From contig JAXGYK010000002.1 of the NCBI GenBank assembly GCA_040772305.1, forward strand, positions 310,001-374,000: DNA of 64,000 nucleotides, in the 5' to 3' direction. Below the pieces are notes generated by a model. That model saw only the letters and a list, made by a program, of their open reading frames with translations, ran no database searches and was not told the DNA's origin. This DNA comes from Mesolinea sp040772305. GTDB lineage: Bacteria > Chloroflexota > Anaerolineae > Anaerolineales > Anaerolineaceae. Shown here one piece after another: positions 1-8,768 of this stretch (its first letter is position 1; the number at the start of each line of letters is the position of its first letter). A program made the position numbers and the translations under genes.

Positions 1-1
1 T

Positions 2-1054
2 GAGGTAGAAGTTGTTTATGCTGAAAATTTTAGTATTGAGTATAAGGATGGTTATAAAATACTGACCGTCCGACAGCCCTGGAGCGGTGCTGAAGAAACC
101 TTTGTATATTACTTGATACCCGAAGGTATTGCAGAACCGGAAATTCCTGAGGGAGTGCAAGTTTTTCATACCCCTGTGAAAGCTGTTATTTCCATGTCTA
201 GCACTTATCTGCCCACGATTGAACAACTCGGAAAATTTGACAGTCTGGTGGGGATTGACGATGCCACTTACATTTACAACGAAACGGTGCGCTCAATGGC
301 CGCTGAGGGAAAGATTGTAGAGATTGGCGGGGGAGCCAGCATGACTGCGGTGGATCTTGAAAAAGCGGTTGAATTGAAGCCTGATTTGATTCTCACTTCC
401 GCAACCGGAATTCCAGAGATGGACTGCCATCCAAAACTGATCGAAGCAGGCCTTCCTGTTGCTTTAAATGCTGACTACCTGGAATCTTCGCCATTGGGCC
501 GTGCTGAATGGGGCAAGTTTATTGCGACTTTCTTTGATATGGAACAAGAAATTAATACTGCCTTTGAAGCGATGGTGCAGGAGTATGATGCGATTAAGGC
601 AGAGGCAACAGCTCTTGCGGAAAAACCGACAGTTTTTGTGAATACTGACTACCAGGGAACCTGGTATATGCCTGGTAACGAAAGTTACGTAGCTCGTCTG
701 CTGCGAGATGCTGGCGCTGATTATCTGTTCAGTGAATTGGAAGGCGTAAATTCCCATCCACTCAAATTTGAAACCGTGTATGAAAGGGCAGTGGATGCGG
801 ATTTCTGGTTGAACGTTGGTCTTGCTGCAGATATGGAAGGCTTGCTGGCTATGGATGCACGCTATTCCGATTTTAAAGCAGTTTCGGAAGGTAAGGTTTA
901 TAACCACAATGCCCGGGTCAACCCCAATGGCGGTGTAGACTATTATGAAAGCGGAGTTGCTTACCCGAACCTGGTGTTAAAGGATCTGGTGGCTATTTTC
1001 CATCCTGAGTTGTTGGAATCGTATAGCTTGTATTATTACCAGGCTATCCAATAA
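2..1054 (+). CDS. ABC transporter substrate-binding protein, 5'-truncated by window edge
   Basis: The frame is open from base 2, so the true start lies outside the window; an internal TTG at 113 is not a convincing start. The product is a periplasmic-binding-protein type 2 (TroA/BtuF/FecB-like) protein that captures an iron chelate, haem or corrinoid outside the cell and hands it to the permease. Visible family features are the N-terminal strand with a Y-A-x-N-F-S-I-E-Y pattern, the segment with STYLPTIEQLG near the first lobe, and the long helix linker typical of this class. The stop is followed after one base by the FecCD-type permease, so it begins a three-gene import operon. The exact ligand cannot be deduced. 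Confidence 0.85.
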   Translation, partial: EVEVVYAENFSIEYKDGYKILTVRQPWSGAEETFVYYLIPEGIAEPEIPEGVQVFHTPVKAVISMSSTYLPTIEQLGKFDSLVGIDDATYIYNETVRSMAAEGKIVEIGGGASMTAVDLEKAVELKPDLILTSATGIPEMDCHPKLIEAGLPVALNADYLESSPLGRAEWGKFIATFFDMEQEINTAFEAMVQEYDAIKAEATALAEKPTVFVNTDYQGTWYMPGNESYVARLLRDAGADYLFSELEGVNSHPLKFETVYERAVDADFWLNVGLAADMEGLLAMDARYSDFKAVSEGKVYNHNARVNPNGGVDYYESGVAYPNLVLKDLVAIFHPELLESYSLYYYQAIQ

Positions 1055-1055
1055 T

Positions 1056-2147
1056 ATGCCTGCGGTACAGCCAGAACACAAACATGATTCCAGCGCGGCG
1101 TCTAAGACGCCGCGCCGAAGTTTTGTATTGGCAGTACTGGCGATCGTATTGCTTCTCTTTTTCCTGATAAGCCTTAACCTGGGGTCTGCCAAGATCCCAT
1201 TTTCGGATGTTCTCAGTATTTTGGCAGGAGTGCCAGCAAGACAGGCGAGTTGGGACCGGATTGTCCTCAACATCCGCCTTACCCGATCACTGACTGCTAT
1301 TTTGGTTGGTGCAGCGCTTGCGGTTGCTGGCTTGCAGATGCAAACTCTTTTTCGGAATCCTTTAGCGGATCCATTTATCCTGGGTATCAATTCCGGCGCA
1401 TCCTTAGGTGTGGCAGTTGCTTTGTTGGCAATGGGAACGGGTGGTTCGCTGCTGATGAGTGGACTGGGACTGGTGGGCGACCTGAGTTTGGCCATTGCCG
1501 CATCGATTGGTGCGGGATTAGTCTTAGCCCTGATCCTGGTAGTTGGACGTTGGATTAAGAACCCAACCACGCTTTTGATTATGGGCCTGATGTTTGGTCA
1601 TGCAACCGGGGCTGTGGTTAGTCTGTTGATTTACTTTAGCAGTCCAGAGCGCATTCAGGCTTACACAATCTGGTCTTATGGTTCCTTTGGTGGCGTTACC
1701 TGGAACCAGATGCGGGTGCTTTTCCCGGGAATTATGCTGGGTTTAGGCTTAGCTTCCCTCTTACCTAAGGCATTAAATGCCCTGCTATTGGGTGATGATT
1801 ATGCCAAAACCATGGGTTTAAACCTGCAGCGGGCTCGCTTTTTCATCTTATTGAGCGCATCCCTTTTGGCGGGCATTTCAACGGCATTTTGTGGTCCGAT
1901 TGGCTTTTTAGGTGTGGCAATACCGCACCTTGCACGAAACTTGTTTAAAACAGCAGATCACAAGTTTTTGGTTCCTACAGTAGCTTTTCTGGGTGCTATC
2001 GCTGCACTGATCGCTGACGGTATCGCACAGTTACCAGGAACTTCGCTGGGTTTGCCTATCAATGTGGTTACATCGTTTTTTGGCGCGCCCTTTGTCTTGT
2101 GGATGATTTCGAGACGCCGGCGCGGAGGTATGAGTTTCACTCTATGA
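1056..2147 (+). CDS. FecCD/BtuC-family ABC transporter permease
   Basis: A 363-residue polytopic membrane protein with about ten hydrophobic helices, the usual size for FecCD/BtuC permeases. It forms the translocation channel for an iron-siderophore, haem or cobalamin importer. Family hallmarks visible are R-L-x-R near residue 80, the ALAVAGLQMQTLFRNPLADP segment and the C-terminal GPIGFLGVAIPHLAR coupling region that contacts the ATPase. It begins one base after the binding-protein stop and overlaps the ATPase start by four bases (ATGA), which indicates a single transcript with coupled translation. Confidence 0.92.
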   Translation: MPAVQPEHKHDSSAASKTPRRSFVLAVLAIVLLLFFLISLNLGSAKIPFSDVLSILAGVPARQASWDRIVLNIRLTRSLTAILVGAALAVAGLQMQTLFRNPLADPFILGINSGASLGVAVALLAMGTGGSLLMSGLGLVGDLSLAIAASIGAGLVLALILVVGRWIKNPTTLLIMGLMFGHATGAVVSLLIYFSSPERIQAYTIWSYGSFGGVTWNQMRVLFPGIMLGLGLASLLPKALNALLLGDDYAKTMGLNLQRARFFILLSASLLAGISTAFCGPIGFLGVAIPHLARNLFKTADHKFLVPTVAFLGAIAALIADGIAQLPGTSLGLPINVVTSFFGAPFVLWMISRRRRGGMSFTL

Positions 2148-3151
2148 ACATTCTGGAAACACGCGAACTAAGCATTGGGTACCCGCATAGCGGAAAACAC
2201 GGGGCTTATACGATTTCCAGCGGGCTGAATTTAGGAGTTGTGGCTGGAGAGTTGGTGTGCCTGGTTGGTCCCAATGGTGCTGGTAAATCTACCTTATTGC
2301 GCACGCTTACGCGTCTTCAAAAACCCCTGGCTGGAGAAATCTACCTGCAAAACCGTCTTATGGACAAGTACCGGCCCAAGGAATTGGCTCAGCAGTTAGG
2401 AATGGTACTGACCGGAGCTATCCAGGTTGGTGCGATGCGTGTTGAAGAATTGGTGGGGCTGGGGCGTTTTCCATATACCGGCTGGAATGATCGTTGGAGC
2501 GCAGATGACCTGGAAAAAGTAAACGAGGCCATTCGCATGGTAGGCGCAGAAAGCTTAAAAGGGCGCTATGTAAACCAATTGAGTGATGGGGAGCGCCAAA
2601 GGGTTATGATTGCACGGGCTGTGGCACAGGAACCGAGTTTGCTGGTATTGGATGAACCTACCGCATTTTTAGACCTGCCTGGACGGATGAATGTAATGCA
2701 GCTTTTGAGAAGCCTTGCACATACGCATGGCAAGGCAGTGCTAAGCTCTACCCATGACCTTGACCTGGCATTGCGGATGGCTGATCGTATTTGGCTGATG
2801 GCGCAGGATGGCCGTTTAGTGAGCGGATCACCCGAAGACCTGGCTATGCAAGGGCATTTCGGCCAAATATTCGACAAACCTGGAGTTTCCTTTGACCGGA
2901 TGACAGGAAGTTTTAGAATGCTGGCCGAGCCTAAGCGCAGCATTGTACTGGATGCAAAAGGAATTGCCCGGGTTTGGACTGAGAAGGCATTGGAGAGGGC
3001 TGGTTTTGCGGTATTAAGCCATGCTGATGAGCATACGCCAGTGGTACGAGTAATTGAAGACGGCGAGATACAACGTTGGGTATTGCAGTATGCTGGTTTA
3101 AAAAGCGAACATAGCTCGATATATTCTCTGCTTATTTCCCTAAAAAGCTAG
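2144..3151 (+). CDS. FecE/BtuD-type ABC transporter ATPase
   Basis: The ATG at 2144 overlaps the permease stop by four bases and is preferred over an upstream TTG at 2099 that would lie deep in the permease gene. The 335-residue product has Walker A GPNGAGKST (about residues 42-50), signature LSDGERQR, Walker B LLVLDEPTAFLD and the switch histidine in STHD. It energises the FecCD-type permease. After the ATPase core there is a C-terminal extension of roughly 80 residues whose role is unknown; similar tails occur in some FecE-like proteins. The downstream NRAMP gene is convergent, ending two bases away. Confidence 0.9.
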   Translation: MNILETRELSIGYPHSGKHGAYTISSGLNLGVVAGELVCLVGPNGAGKSTLLRTLTRLQKPLAGEIYLQNRLMDKYRPKELAQQLGMVLTGAIQVGAMRVEELVGLGRFPYTGWNDRWSADDLEKVNEAIRMVGAESLKGRYVNQLSDGERQRVMIARAVAQEPSLLVLDEPTAFLDLPGRMNVMQLLRSLAHTHGKAVLSSTHDLDLALRMADRIWLMAQDGRLVSGSPEDLAMQGHFGQIFDKPGVSFDRMTGSFRMLAEPKRSIVLDAKGIARVWTEKALERAGFAVLSHADEHTPVVRVIEDGEIQRWVLQYAGLKSEHSSIYSLLISLKS

Positions 3152-3152
3152 A

Positions 3153-4409
3153 TTAGATTTGTTTTATCAGCGGCGCCGCGAAGAGAATCAGCGTGACCAC
3201 GGTGATGAGTATGGTCATGACAATGGCCAGAAGATTTGTGAGCGGTTTGTTCTTCCATCTGCCCATGATGCGTTGATCGTTGGCGAGTATCAGCACCAGA
3301 ACAAGGATGATGGGCAGCAAAATCGCATTAAGGGACTGTGAAAGAATCATAATCTGGAAGAGGGGCATTTCGGGCAGGAGTACGATAAACATGCTGATTA
3401 TGGTAATTGCCAAAAAGACGGTGTAAAATGCCGGAGCTTCCTTCATACGCCGGCTAAGGCCACGCTCGAAGCCGAAGGCTTCACACATGGCATAGGTTGT
3501 TGCCAAAGGAAGAACTGAGATAGCCAGGAGTGATGCCCCCAAAAGGCCTATTCCGAAGAGAATACTGGACCATTCGCCCGCCAGCGGGACTAAGGCCAAT
3601 GCAGCTTCCTTCGCATCCTCCACAACGATACCTTGTGTAAAGAGGGTTGCGGCAGTAACAATAATGATGAATGCAGAGATGATATTGCCCCAGGCCGCAC
3701 CGAATGTAACGTCTATGCGGGTTAAGTTGTATTTTTTCATATCAACGCCTTTATCTGCGATCGAGGCTTGCAGGTAAAAGATTGCCCAGGGGGTAATGGT
3801 AGTGCCTACAACTGCCAGAAGCGCGAGAATATATTCGGTATCCAAGACCAAATGGGGAGTGATGGCAGCCTTGAAAACCTGGCCCCAATCCGGCTTGATA
3901 ATAAATACCGTGGCAACGTAGGAAAGGGAAGCAAAAGAAAGAAAGATAAGAATTTTTTCTACGATATTATAACCACCACGCAATACAACCAAACTCATAA
4001 TAATGCCCGCGACGATGACGCTGATGTACTTACTGATGCCAAAAAGCTCTCCAGCAGCGGCTATACCTGCAAACTGCGCTACAGTAGTGCCCAGGTTTGC
4101 GATAAACAGACAAAACATTGAAAATGTCGTAATTTTTACCCCAAAGCGTTCACGAATTAAATCGGCTGTGCCCTTACCGGTAACTGCGCCCATACGGGCG
4201 GCCATTTCCTGGATAACCAGTTCGCCTACTGTGATCGCAAGAACCAGCCACAAAAACTGGTAGCCGTATTTTGAGCCTACCATTGAGTAAGTGGCGATTC
4301 CTGGGGCATCGTTGTCTGCTGATGCAGTAATAAGCCCGGGTCCAAGAATCGTAAAGATGAGAAAAACCTTGCGCAGCCATATTGGCATAGTACGTTTTTT
4401 AGAAATCAT
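3153..4409 (-). CDS. NRAMP-related divalent metal transporter (NRMT-like)
   Basis: Start ATG at 4409 is set by an AAGGAGG Shine-Dalgarno nine bases upstream; a longer TTG start at 4433 would bury that site. The 418-residue protein has about eleven membrane helices and belongs to the SLC11/NRAMP fold. The helix 1 metal motif reads D32-N33-D34-A35-P36-G37 instead of DPGN, and helix 6 reads GTTITPW where manganese/iron NRAMPs carry MPH. Loss of that methionine is characteristic of the NRAMP-related magnesium transporters (NRMT). The upstream gene encodes a soluble MgtE-like protein, which also points to magnesium. Mn/Fe transport is not excluded. Confidence 0.8.
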   Translation of the reverse strand: MISKKRTMPIWLRKVFLIFTILGPGLITASADNDAPGIATYSMVGSKYGYQFLWLVLAITVGELVIQEMAARMGAVTGKGTADLIRERFGVKITTFSMFCLFIANLGTTVAQFAGIAAAGELFGISKYISVIVAGIIMSLVVLRGGYNIVEKILIFLSFASLSYVATVFIIKPDWGQVFKAAITPHLVLDTEYILALLAVVGTTITPWAIFYLQASIADKGVDMKKYNLTRIDVTFGAAWGNIISAFIIIVTAATLFTQGIVVEDAKEAALALVPLAGEWSSILFGIGLLGASLLAISVLPLATTYAMCEAFGFERGLSRRMKEAPAFYTVFLAITIISMFIVLLPEMPLFQIMILSQSLNAILLPIILVLVLILANDQRIMGRWKNKPLTNLLAIVMTILITVVTLILFAAPLIKQI

Positions 4410-4425
4410 AAATACGAACCTCCTT

Positions 4426-4448
4426 GGACCCAAAAGAGTGTTTGGTCC
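4426..4448 (-). promoter_or_regulatory. Hairpin just upstream of the NRAMP-related gene RBS
   Basis: On the minus strand GGACC-AAA pairs with TTT-GGTCC around a six-base loop, with one bulged G. The structure ends immediately before the Shine-Dalgarno, so it could modulate translation. Seen directly; function is inference. Confidence 0.3.
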
Positions 4449-4501
4449 TTGCTGAGAAAAGGCTGCAAAACAAAGGAAGCTGATTTACTAATCTTAAAAC
4501 T

Positions 4502-4518
4502 ATGGCAAGTCTTGCCAT
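4502..4518. promoter_or_regulatory. Perfect inverted repeat, candidate operator
   Basis: Eight-base arms ATGGCAAG and CTTGCCAT separated by one base form a dyad-symmetric site in the 244-base gap between the MgtE-like gene and the NRAMP-related gene. A second, looser dyad (ACTGA, six bases, TCAGT) lies at 4561-4576. Such symmetry fits a dimeric repressor such as a metalloregulator, though the sequence matches no operator I recognise. Confidence 0.35.
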
Positions 4519-4653
4519 CAAAAGAAAGATGGTGTAAAAGGCGAGGGCATTGTTGCCAGTACTGACTGTAATCAGTCCAGGTTCTGATATACCCGGAAGT
4601 ATGAGCGTTTTTTAGCCAATTCAGGTTTTGCAGCTTGAACATATAACTGTTAA

Positions 4654-5919
4654 TTATCGGCCAGCGAAGCGGGGCAATTTCTTCTTCCAAGCGGTGGGCA
4701 GAACGGTATCGAGTGCGTCGTCAACCGTAACAATTCCCAGCATTTTGCGGGTATCTTCCTCCACGACCGGCACAGCCAAAAGGTTATATTTTGCCACCTT
4801 ATAGGCAGTTTCTTCCTGGGGAGTGAGCGGGTTGACCTCTACAGGGGAATCATCGAAGTAATCTGAGAGCGGTCGGTCGAGCGGAGCGGTTACAAGGTCC
4901 CGCAGGCTGATTACCCCCTTGAGGGCCTCTTCCTGATCGAGGATGTAGACATAGTACATAAATTCGTCTTCTAAGGCGTCTTCGGAAGAGCGCAGATGGT
5001 TGAGAGCTTCGCCAACGCTGTAGTTTTCGGGAACCCAGGCAAATTCGGTGGTCATGATGCCGCCGGAGGAATCTTCGGGATAAGCTAAAAGCAGGCGTAC
5101 ATCCTCTTCGTCTTCGTCTTCCATGAGCGAAAGTAGTTTTTCAGAGGCCTGATCATCCATGTCTGCCAGGATATCGGCGACTTCATCTGGATCCATTTCT
5201 TCCAAGACGTCTGCAGCCCGTTCGGGATGCAAGGCTTCAAGGACGGTTTGCTGAACCTCAGGAGAAGCTTCCTCCAATGTGTCTGCTAATTGTTCGTCGG
5301 AGAACCCTTGCAGGAGGGCTTTACTGGTGTGCTGGTCCAGGTCGTCCAGGATGGAGGCGATATCGGCAGGGGGCATTTGCACCAGCTTGGCCTGGGAAAC
5401 GGAAAGCCGTAAGGGGTCATCGTGCTCAATTGACGCAACAAATTCCCAGGGGATCACATGAGTTTGCCCATCTTTCTTGAGGAATTTAGCGATATTACGG
5501 CCAAGTTTTTCCAAGCCCAGGCGCCGCATTAGGCCGTTGGCGCTGGCATCCACACCGGTGAGGAAAAAGTCCTGACCCTGGCGGCCAATCTGTAAATCGT
5601 TGACGCGCACCAGGCGTTTGCCTTCTATATCCACGATTTGTTGGTCCAAAACGCGCTCGCGCAGGGGCAGTTCGTGACCTCCTGAGTGATACTGCTGAAT
5701 TTTAGTTTCGTCCACATTGAGAGTGATACTAGGCCACAGGGTTGCTATTTGCTCTGCCGGAACGAGTCTTTCACTCTCGGGGACGCCTTTAAGCACCAAG
5801 GCACTTAACGGCGCAACCGTTTGTTCGGTACTATTAGCCAGGATGTCATCTAAACGGCCAACAACATGGCCAAATGCATCCCATACTTTTTGATTTAAGA
5901 GCTGGCTTAAATAAATCAT
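4654..5919 (-). CDS. Soluble MgtE-like regulator: PRC-barrel, MgtE_N and CBS domains
   Basis: A 421-residue protein without membrane helices. In order it has two PRC-barrel-like segments (about residues 1-160), an MgtE N-terminal superhelical domain rich in acidic and leucine residues (about 200-310) and a CBS pair (about 310-410). In true MgtE channels the N and CBS domains bind magnesium and gate the pore, but the pore is absent here. The partner is probably the NRAMP-related transporter encoded 244 bases downstream on the same strand. ATG at 5919 is preferred to GTG at 5931 because a GAGGTG motif lies between them. The gene has a long structured leader. Confidence 0.85.
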   Translation of the reverse strand: MIYLSQLLNQKVWDAFGHVVGRLDDILANSTEQTVAPLSALVLKGVPESERLVPAEQIATLWPSITLNVDETKIQQYHSGGHELPLRERVLDQQIVDIEGKRLVRVNDLQIGRQGQDFFLTGVDASANGLMRRLGLEKLGRNIAKFLKKDGQTHVIPWEFVASIEHDDPLRLSVSQAKLVQMPPADIASILDDLDQHTSKALLQGFSDEQLADTLEEASPEVQQTVLEALHPERAADVLEEMDPDEVADILADMDDQASEKLLSLMEDEDEEDVRLLLAYPEDSSGGIMTTEFAWVPENYSVGEALNHLRSSEDALEDEFMYYVYILDQEEALKGVISLRDLVTAPLDRPLSDYFDDSPVEVNPLTPQEETAYKVAKYNLLAVPVVEEDTRKMLGIVTVDDALDTVLPTAWKKKLPRFAGR

Positions 5920-6443
5920 CCGACACCTCACCGGTTTATGTATTTTGTCGGAAGTTGAACACCTTCAGGGACCCTATTGCGGAGGATCCCTGGCCACGGA
6001 TGTTTACATGGCAGGGAACGCGCAACAGAGCCCGTTAGGACTTGCAGGGCCGGGCTTTTCGTCAGCCGGCGAGCTTTCACTTCCTGGTTTAGGCAATCTA
6101 TTTATGTTCATCGCGTTCAAGAAGCTATTATACTCCTTACGCTTTTAATGGGGGAGAGGATGGTTCAAATTACAAGGTTTTTCCGTTTTTTTTGAGGGTT
6201 CAGAAAAGATACAATAATGGCATGCAAATAAATCGGAAAGTTGACTTGAATGTTTGCTAGCTGGCTACGAGAATGCAGTCGGCCAGGTGTTCGATCTGGT
6301 TACGCCTGAGAAATGATAAGGCTGCCGCTTATGGGTTTTCAAAAATATTTGAGGATTGTAATATCCTCTTGAAATATAGCCGCTATGCAGCTCAAACCCT
6401 TGCAGATTATTTCCTATAATTCAGGAATTTAGGAAGGAAACGT
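5920..6443. other. Non-coding gap with structured leader and decayed coding debris
   Basis: Two parts are visible. From about 5945 to 6150 the sequence is GC-rich and folds: a hairpin at 5966-5992 with six plus three pairs (CAGGGA/TCCCTG), and another at 6029-6056 (AGCCCG/CGGGCT). On the minus strand these would lie in the 5' leader of the MgtE-like gene; I cannot match them to the M-box or yybP-ykoY riboswitches. From about 6250 to 6418 two overlapping frames carry protein-like text (E-N-A-V-G-Q-V-F-D-L-V, then after a shift K-A-A-A-Y-G-F-S-K), which looks like a frameshifted gene remnant of unknown family. Confidence 0.35.
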
Positions 6444-6965
6444 ATGCTTTATCATGTTTCTAAAACAGAAAATTTGAAAGTTCTTGTTCCTAAGCCTTCA
6501 ACGCATGGGACACCCTTTGTCTATGCAACAGATAATCTCTATCTAGCTTTACTATTTGGTGCTCCTAAGGATGATTTTGATTTGTTAATTGATTTCGTTG
6601 AAGGAAAAGCAAGAGTTTTTGAATGTTACGAAAATGCATTCAAAGAAATCTATGAAAATAAAAAGTGCTCTGTGTATCAGGTTGAAGATGCTGCATTTTA
6701 AAAAAATGAAACCGGATGGTCTCCGGAACTGGTATCAAAAGAACCTGTTCAAGTGGTGAGAGAATTTAAAGTTGATAATCTTTACAATGTTTTGATGCGG
6801 GAAGTGAAAAACGGAAATATTCTTCTTCACACATATAACGATTCAATCGAGTACAGAAGAATAATATCAAACCATGTTGTTGACAGACTAATTAGACTTG
6901 AAATTTTAGACGGCGAAATACCCGCCAGGATTAAAGAAAAGTTTCCAAAAATAATTGAGGGCTAG
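6444..6965 (+). pseudogene. Small conserved protein interrupted by an in-frame TAA
   Basis: A good Shine-Dalgarno (GGAAGGAAA) precedes ATG 6444. The first 85 codons (starting LYHVSKTENLKVLVPKPSTHG) end at TAA 6699-6701, but the same frame continues without shift through ETGWSPELVS to a C-terminal part containing VVDRLIRLEIL, ending at 6965. Joined across the stop it resembles a family of about 170-180-residue uncharacterised Firmicutes proteins that begin LYHVSK and end with a HIVDRLIR-type helix. I therefore read it as one gene split by a nonsense mutation (or a sequencing error in the A-rich run after the stop). Function unknown. Confidence 0.6.
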
Positions 6966-7220
6966 AAAAATTACTTAGTGGAGAATATTTATAAAAGCAA
7001 GTTCTGACCTGGAAAAGGCATTCGAGCGATTTGAAGGATGTATATCAATGGAATAAATTCCGGGTTGTTTCTCAGAGCTTCATCATCAGACTCTGTTCGT
7101 GTAGGATGAATGGAAGCAAGCGAAGGAATGATGAAAGAAATGCCAGTCTCGGAATAAAGCTATCAAGTGATAGAAACTTACAGAAAACCCCATGGATAAA
7201 TCTATTGGGAGGAAATTGAA

Positions 7221-7589
7221 ATGGACATAGAGTCATTTTGGAAAGATTTGTTGTCGCAAAATCGAGGGTCTTTACCTGGTTACTTTCATAAAGATGCGGT
7301 GATTCGCTGGCATTGCAGCAATGAGCTGTTTACAGTTTCAGAATATATTAGGGCAAATTGTGAATATCCCGGACAATGGGCTGGTGAAATTGAACGTATT
7401 GAGGAAAAAGATGATTTAATAATCACGGCAGTGAGAGTTTTTCCAAAGGATAATAACTCATCATTCCATGTCGTAAGCTTCTGTAAAATCAAGGGTGGAC
7501 TGATTGTTGAGATGGATGAATATTGGTCGAATGACGGTCTTGCTCCTGAATGGAGACGCAGGATGAATATAGGAAAGCCCGTCCGATAA
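7221..7589 (+). CDS. SnoaL/NTF2-like small protein
   Basis: A 122-residue protein preceded by GGGAGGAAA at suitable spacing. The pattern of an N-terminal helix pair (FWKDLLSQNRGSLPGYFHKDAVIRWHCSNELF) followed by strands with W-A-G-E-I-E-R-I and a final K-G-G-L-I-V-E-M-D-E-Y-W strand is that of NTF2-like cone-fold proteins, often found as stand-alone proteins of unknown substrate. It sits among gene remnants with no operon partner. The 6966-7220 gap before it holds no convincing gene. Confidence 0.6.
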   Translation: MDIESFWKDLLSQNRGSLPGYFHKDAVIRWHCSNELFTVSEYIRANCEYPGQWAGEIERIEEKDDLIITAVRVFPKDNNSSFHVVSFCKIKGGLIVEMDEYWSNDGLAPEWRRRMNIGKPVR

Positions 7590-7598
7590 ATTTGTTAA

Positions 7599-7787
7599 GA
7601 TTCTTTTAAAGTGTCTCAGTGTATGGCCCAAGTATTGTCATTATTCTTAGTTATGGATGCAGTAATGATAGGTGGGACCTTGATTGGAAACAAGTTCATA
7701 AAAAATATGGAAAAGGATAAACTCCAAATAATTGTTTCAATTTTATTCTGTGCTGTTGGAACGTATATGCTGATCTCGAGGACATAG
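7599..7787 (+). pseudogene. C-terminal remnant of a TauE/SafE-like membrane protein
   Basis: An open frame of about 62 codons with no good start or Shine-Dalgarno encodes two hydrophobic segments (around LSLFLVMDAVMIGGTLIGN and IIVSILFCAVGTYMLI) joined by a short charged loop. The arrangement G-x-L-I-G-N/S...K...(L)xIIxSILxxxVGxYML resembles the last two helices of TauE/SafE-type anion exporters. No upstream portion is present, so it is probably a fragment. Family assignment is tentative. Confidence 0.35.
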
Positions 7788-7802
7788 AAGAAAGCAGGAC
7801 TG

Positions 7803-8768
7803 ATGGAGAAAATGGGTTATCAAAAGTTATTGGAAATTAGCGATGATTGGCTGAAATACGCGATCCGCCTTAACCTGGGGCATGAAGCTAAGGGCAATCT
7901 CGTTGAAAGCAGAAATGCGGCGTTGGCTGATAGCCGTATCAAAAGATACCTTTCAGATATTACGAATTATCATAAAACTCTGGTAACTAATCATAAGAAT
8001 CCCGATTTGCCGATACATAAACTCCTGTTTCTGCTTGAGCTCGGATTTGATACGGAAGTCCCGGAAATCAAGGCGGCTATTGATGAAATACTAAAACACC
8101 GGGACGAGCACGGCATTTACCAGTCTATGACCAATGTGCCCAGGCATTATGGAGGTACTGGTGAAGATGTGTTCAGCTGGTGTCTGTGCGACGCGCCTTT
8201 GCTTTTGCTCGCTCTGCTCAAGGCGGGCATGGATTATCGTGATTACATCAAAGCCGGTGTTGACCACCTGGTATCTTTATGCCGGGATAACGGATTCCCC
8301 TGTGCCGTGTCACCTGAACTGGGCAAGTTTCGCGGTCCAGGGAGAAAGGATGACTGCTGTCCCTATGCGACGCTGATTATGAGCGATTTACTGTCGTATA
8401 TCCCGGAATACAGGGATTCCCAGGTTGCCGCTTCCTCCGTAAAAGTGTTGCTGAACCTGTGGGAAAACAGCCTTAGTCAGCATCCATACATGTTCTTTAT
8501 GGGCACGGACTTCCGTAAGATGAAAGCACCTTCGTGCTGGTATGATATCCTCAGTTTAGCCGGAGTTCTGAGTAAATACCAGATTGCGCGGGATGACCAG
8601 CGTTTTCTTGAAATGATTGAGCATATCAAAGGCAAACAAGACAAGGACGGTCTTTTTACACCCGAATCAGCATATCTGAAAGTGAAAGATTGGGATTTTG
8701 GGCAGAAGAAACTGCCGTCTCCTTATTTGACATACCTTTGCTATCAAATTTTTGAACGTTTGGAATAA
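7803..8768 (+). CDS. Uncharacterised alpha/alpha-barrel protein (prenyltransferase/squalene-cyclase-like repeats)
   Basis: A 321-residue soluble protein made of repeated helix pairs with patterns such as PIHKLLFLLELGFDTEVPEI, DEHGIYQS and KQDKDGLFTPES. The Q-x-x-D-G-x-(F/W) type repeats and alternating helices resemble the toroidal fold of terpene cyclases and prenyltransferases, but no DxDD or zinc-site motif is visible, so enzymatic activity is doubtful. Several Cys and His residues (SWCLCD, DDCCPYATLIMSD) are notable. Start may be 7803 or the ATG at 7812. It stands alone between debris and the convergent MNIO-like gene. Function unknown. Confidence 0.6.
   Translation: MEKMGYQKLLEISDDWLKYAIRLNLGHEAKGNLVESRNAALADSRIKRYLSDITNYHKTLVTNHKNPDLPIHKLLFLLELGFDTEVPEIKAAIDEILKHRDEHGIYQSMTNVPRHYGGTGEDVFSWCLCDAPLLLLALLKAGMDYRDYIKAGVDHLVSLCRDNGFPCAVSPELGKFRGPGRKDDCCPYATLIMSDLLSYIPEYRDSQVAASSVKVLLNLWENSLSQHPYMFFMGTDFRKMKAPSCWYDILSLAGVLSKYQIARDDQRFLEMIEHIKGKQDKDGLFTPESAYLKVKDWDFGQKKLPSPYLTYLCYQIFERLE

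Noticed and set aside
5977..6195. Plus-strand frame in the MgtE-like leader
   Set aside because: No ribosome site or recognisable sequence; the region looks like structured RNA.
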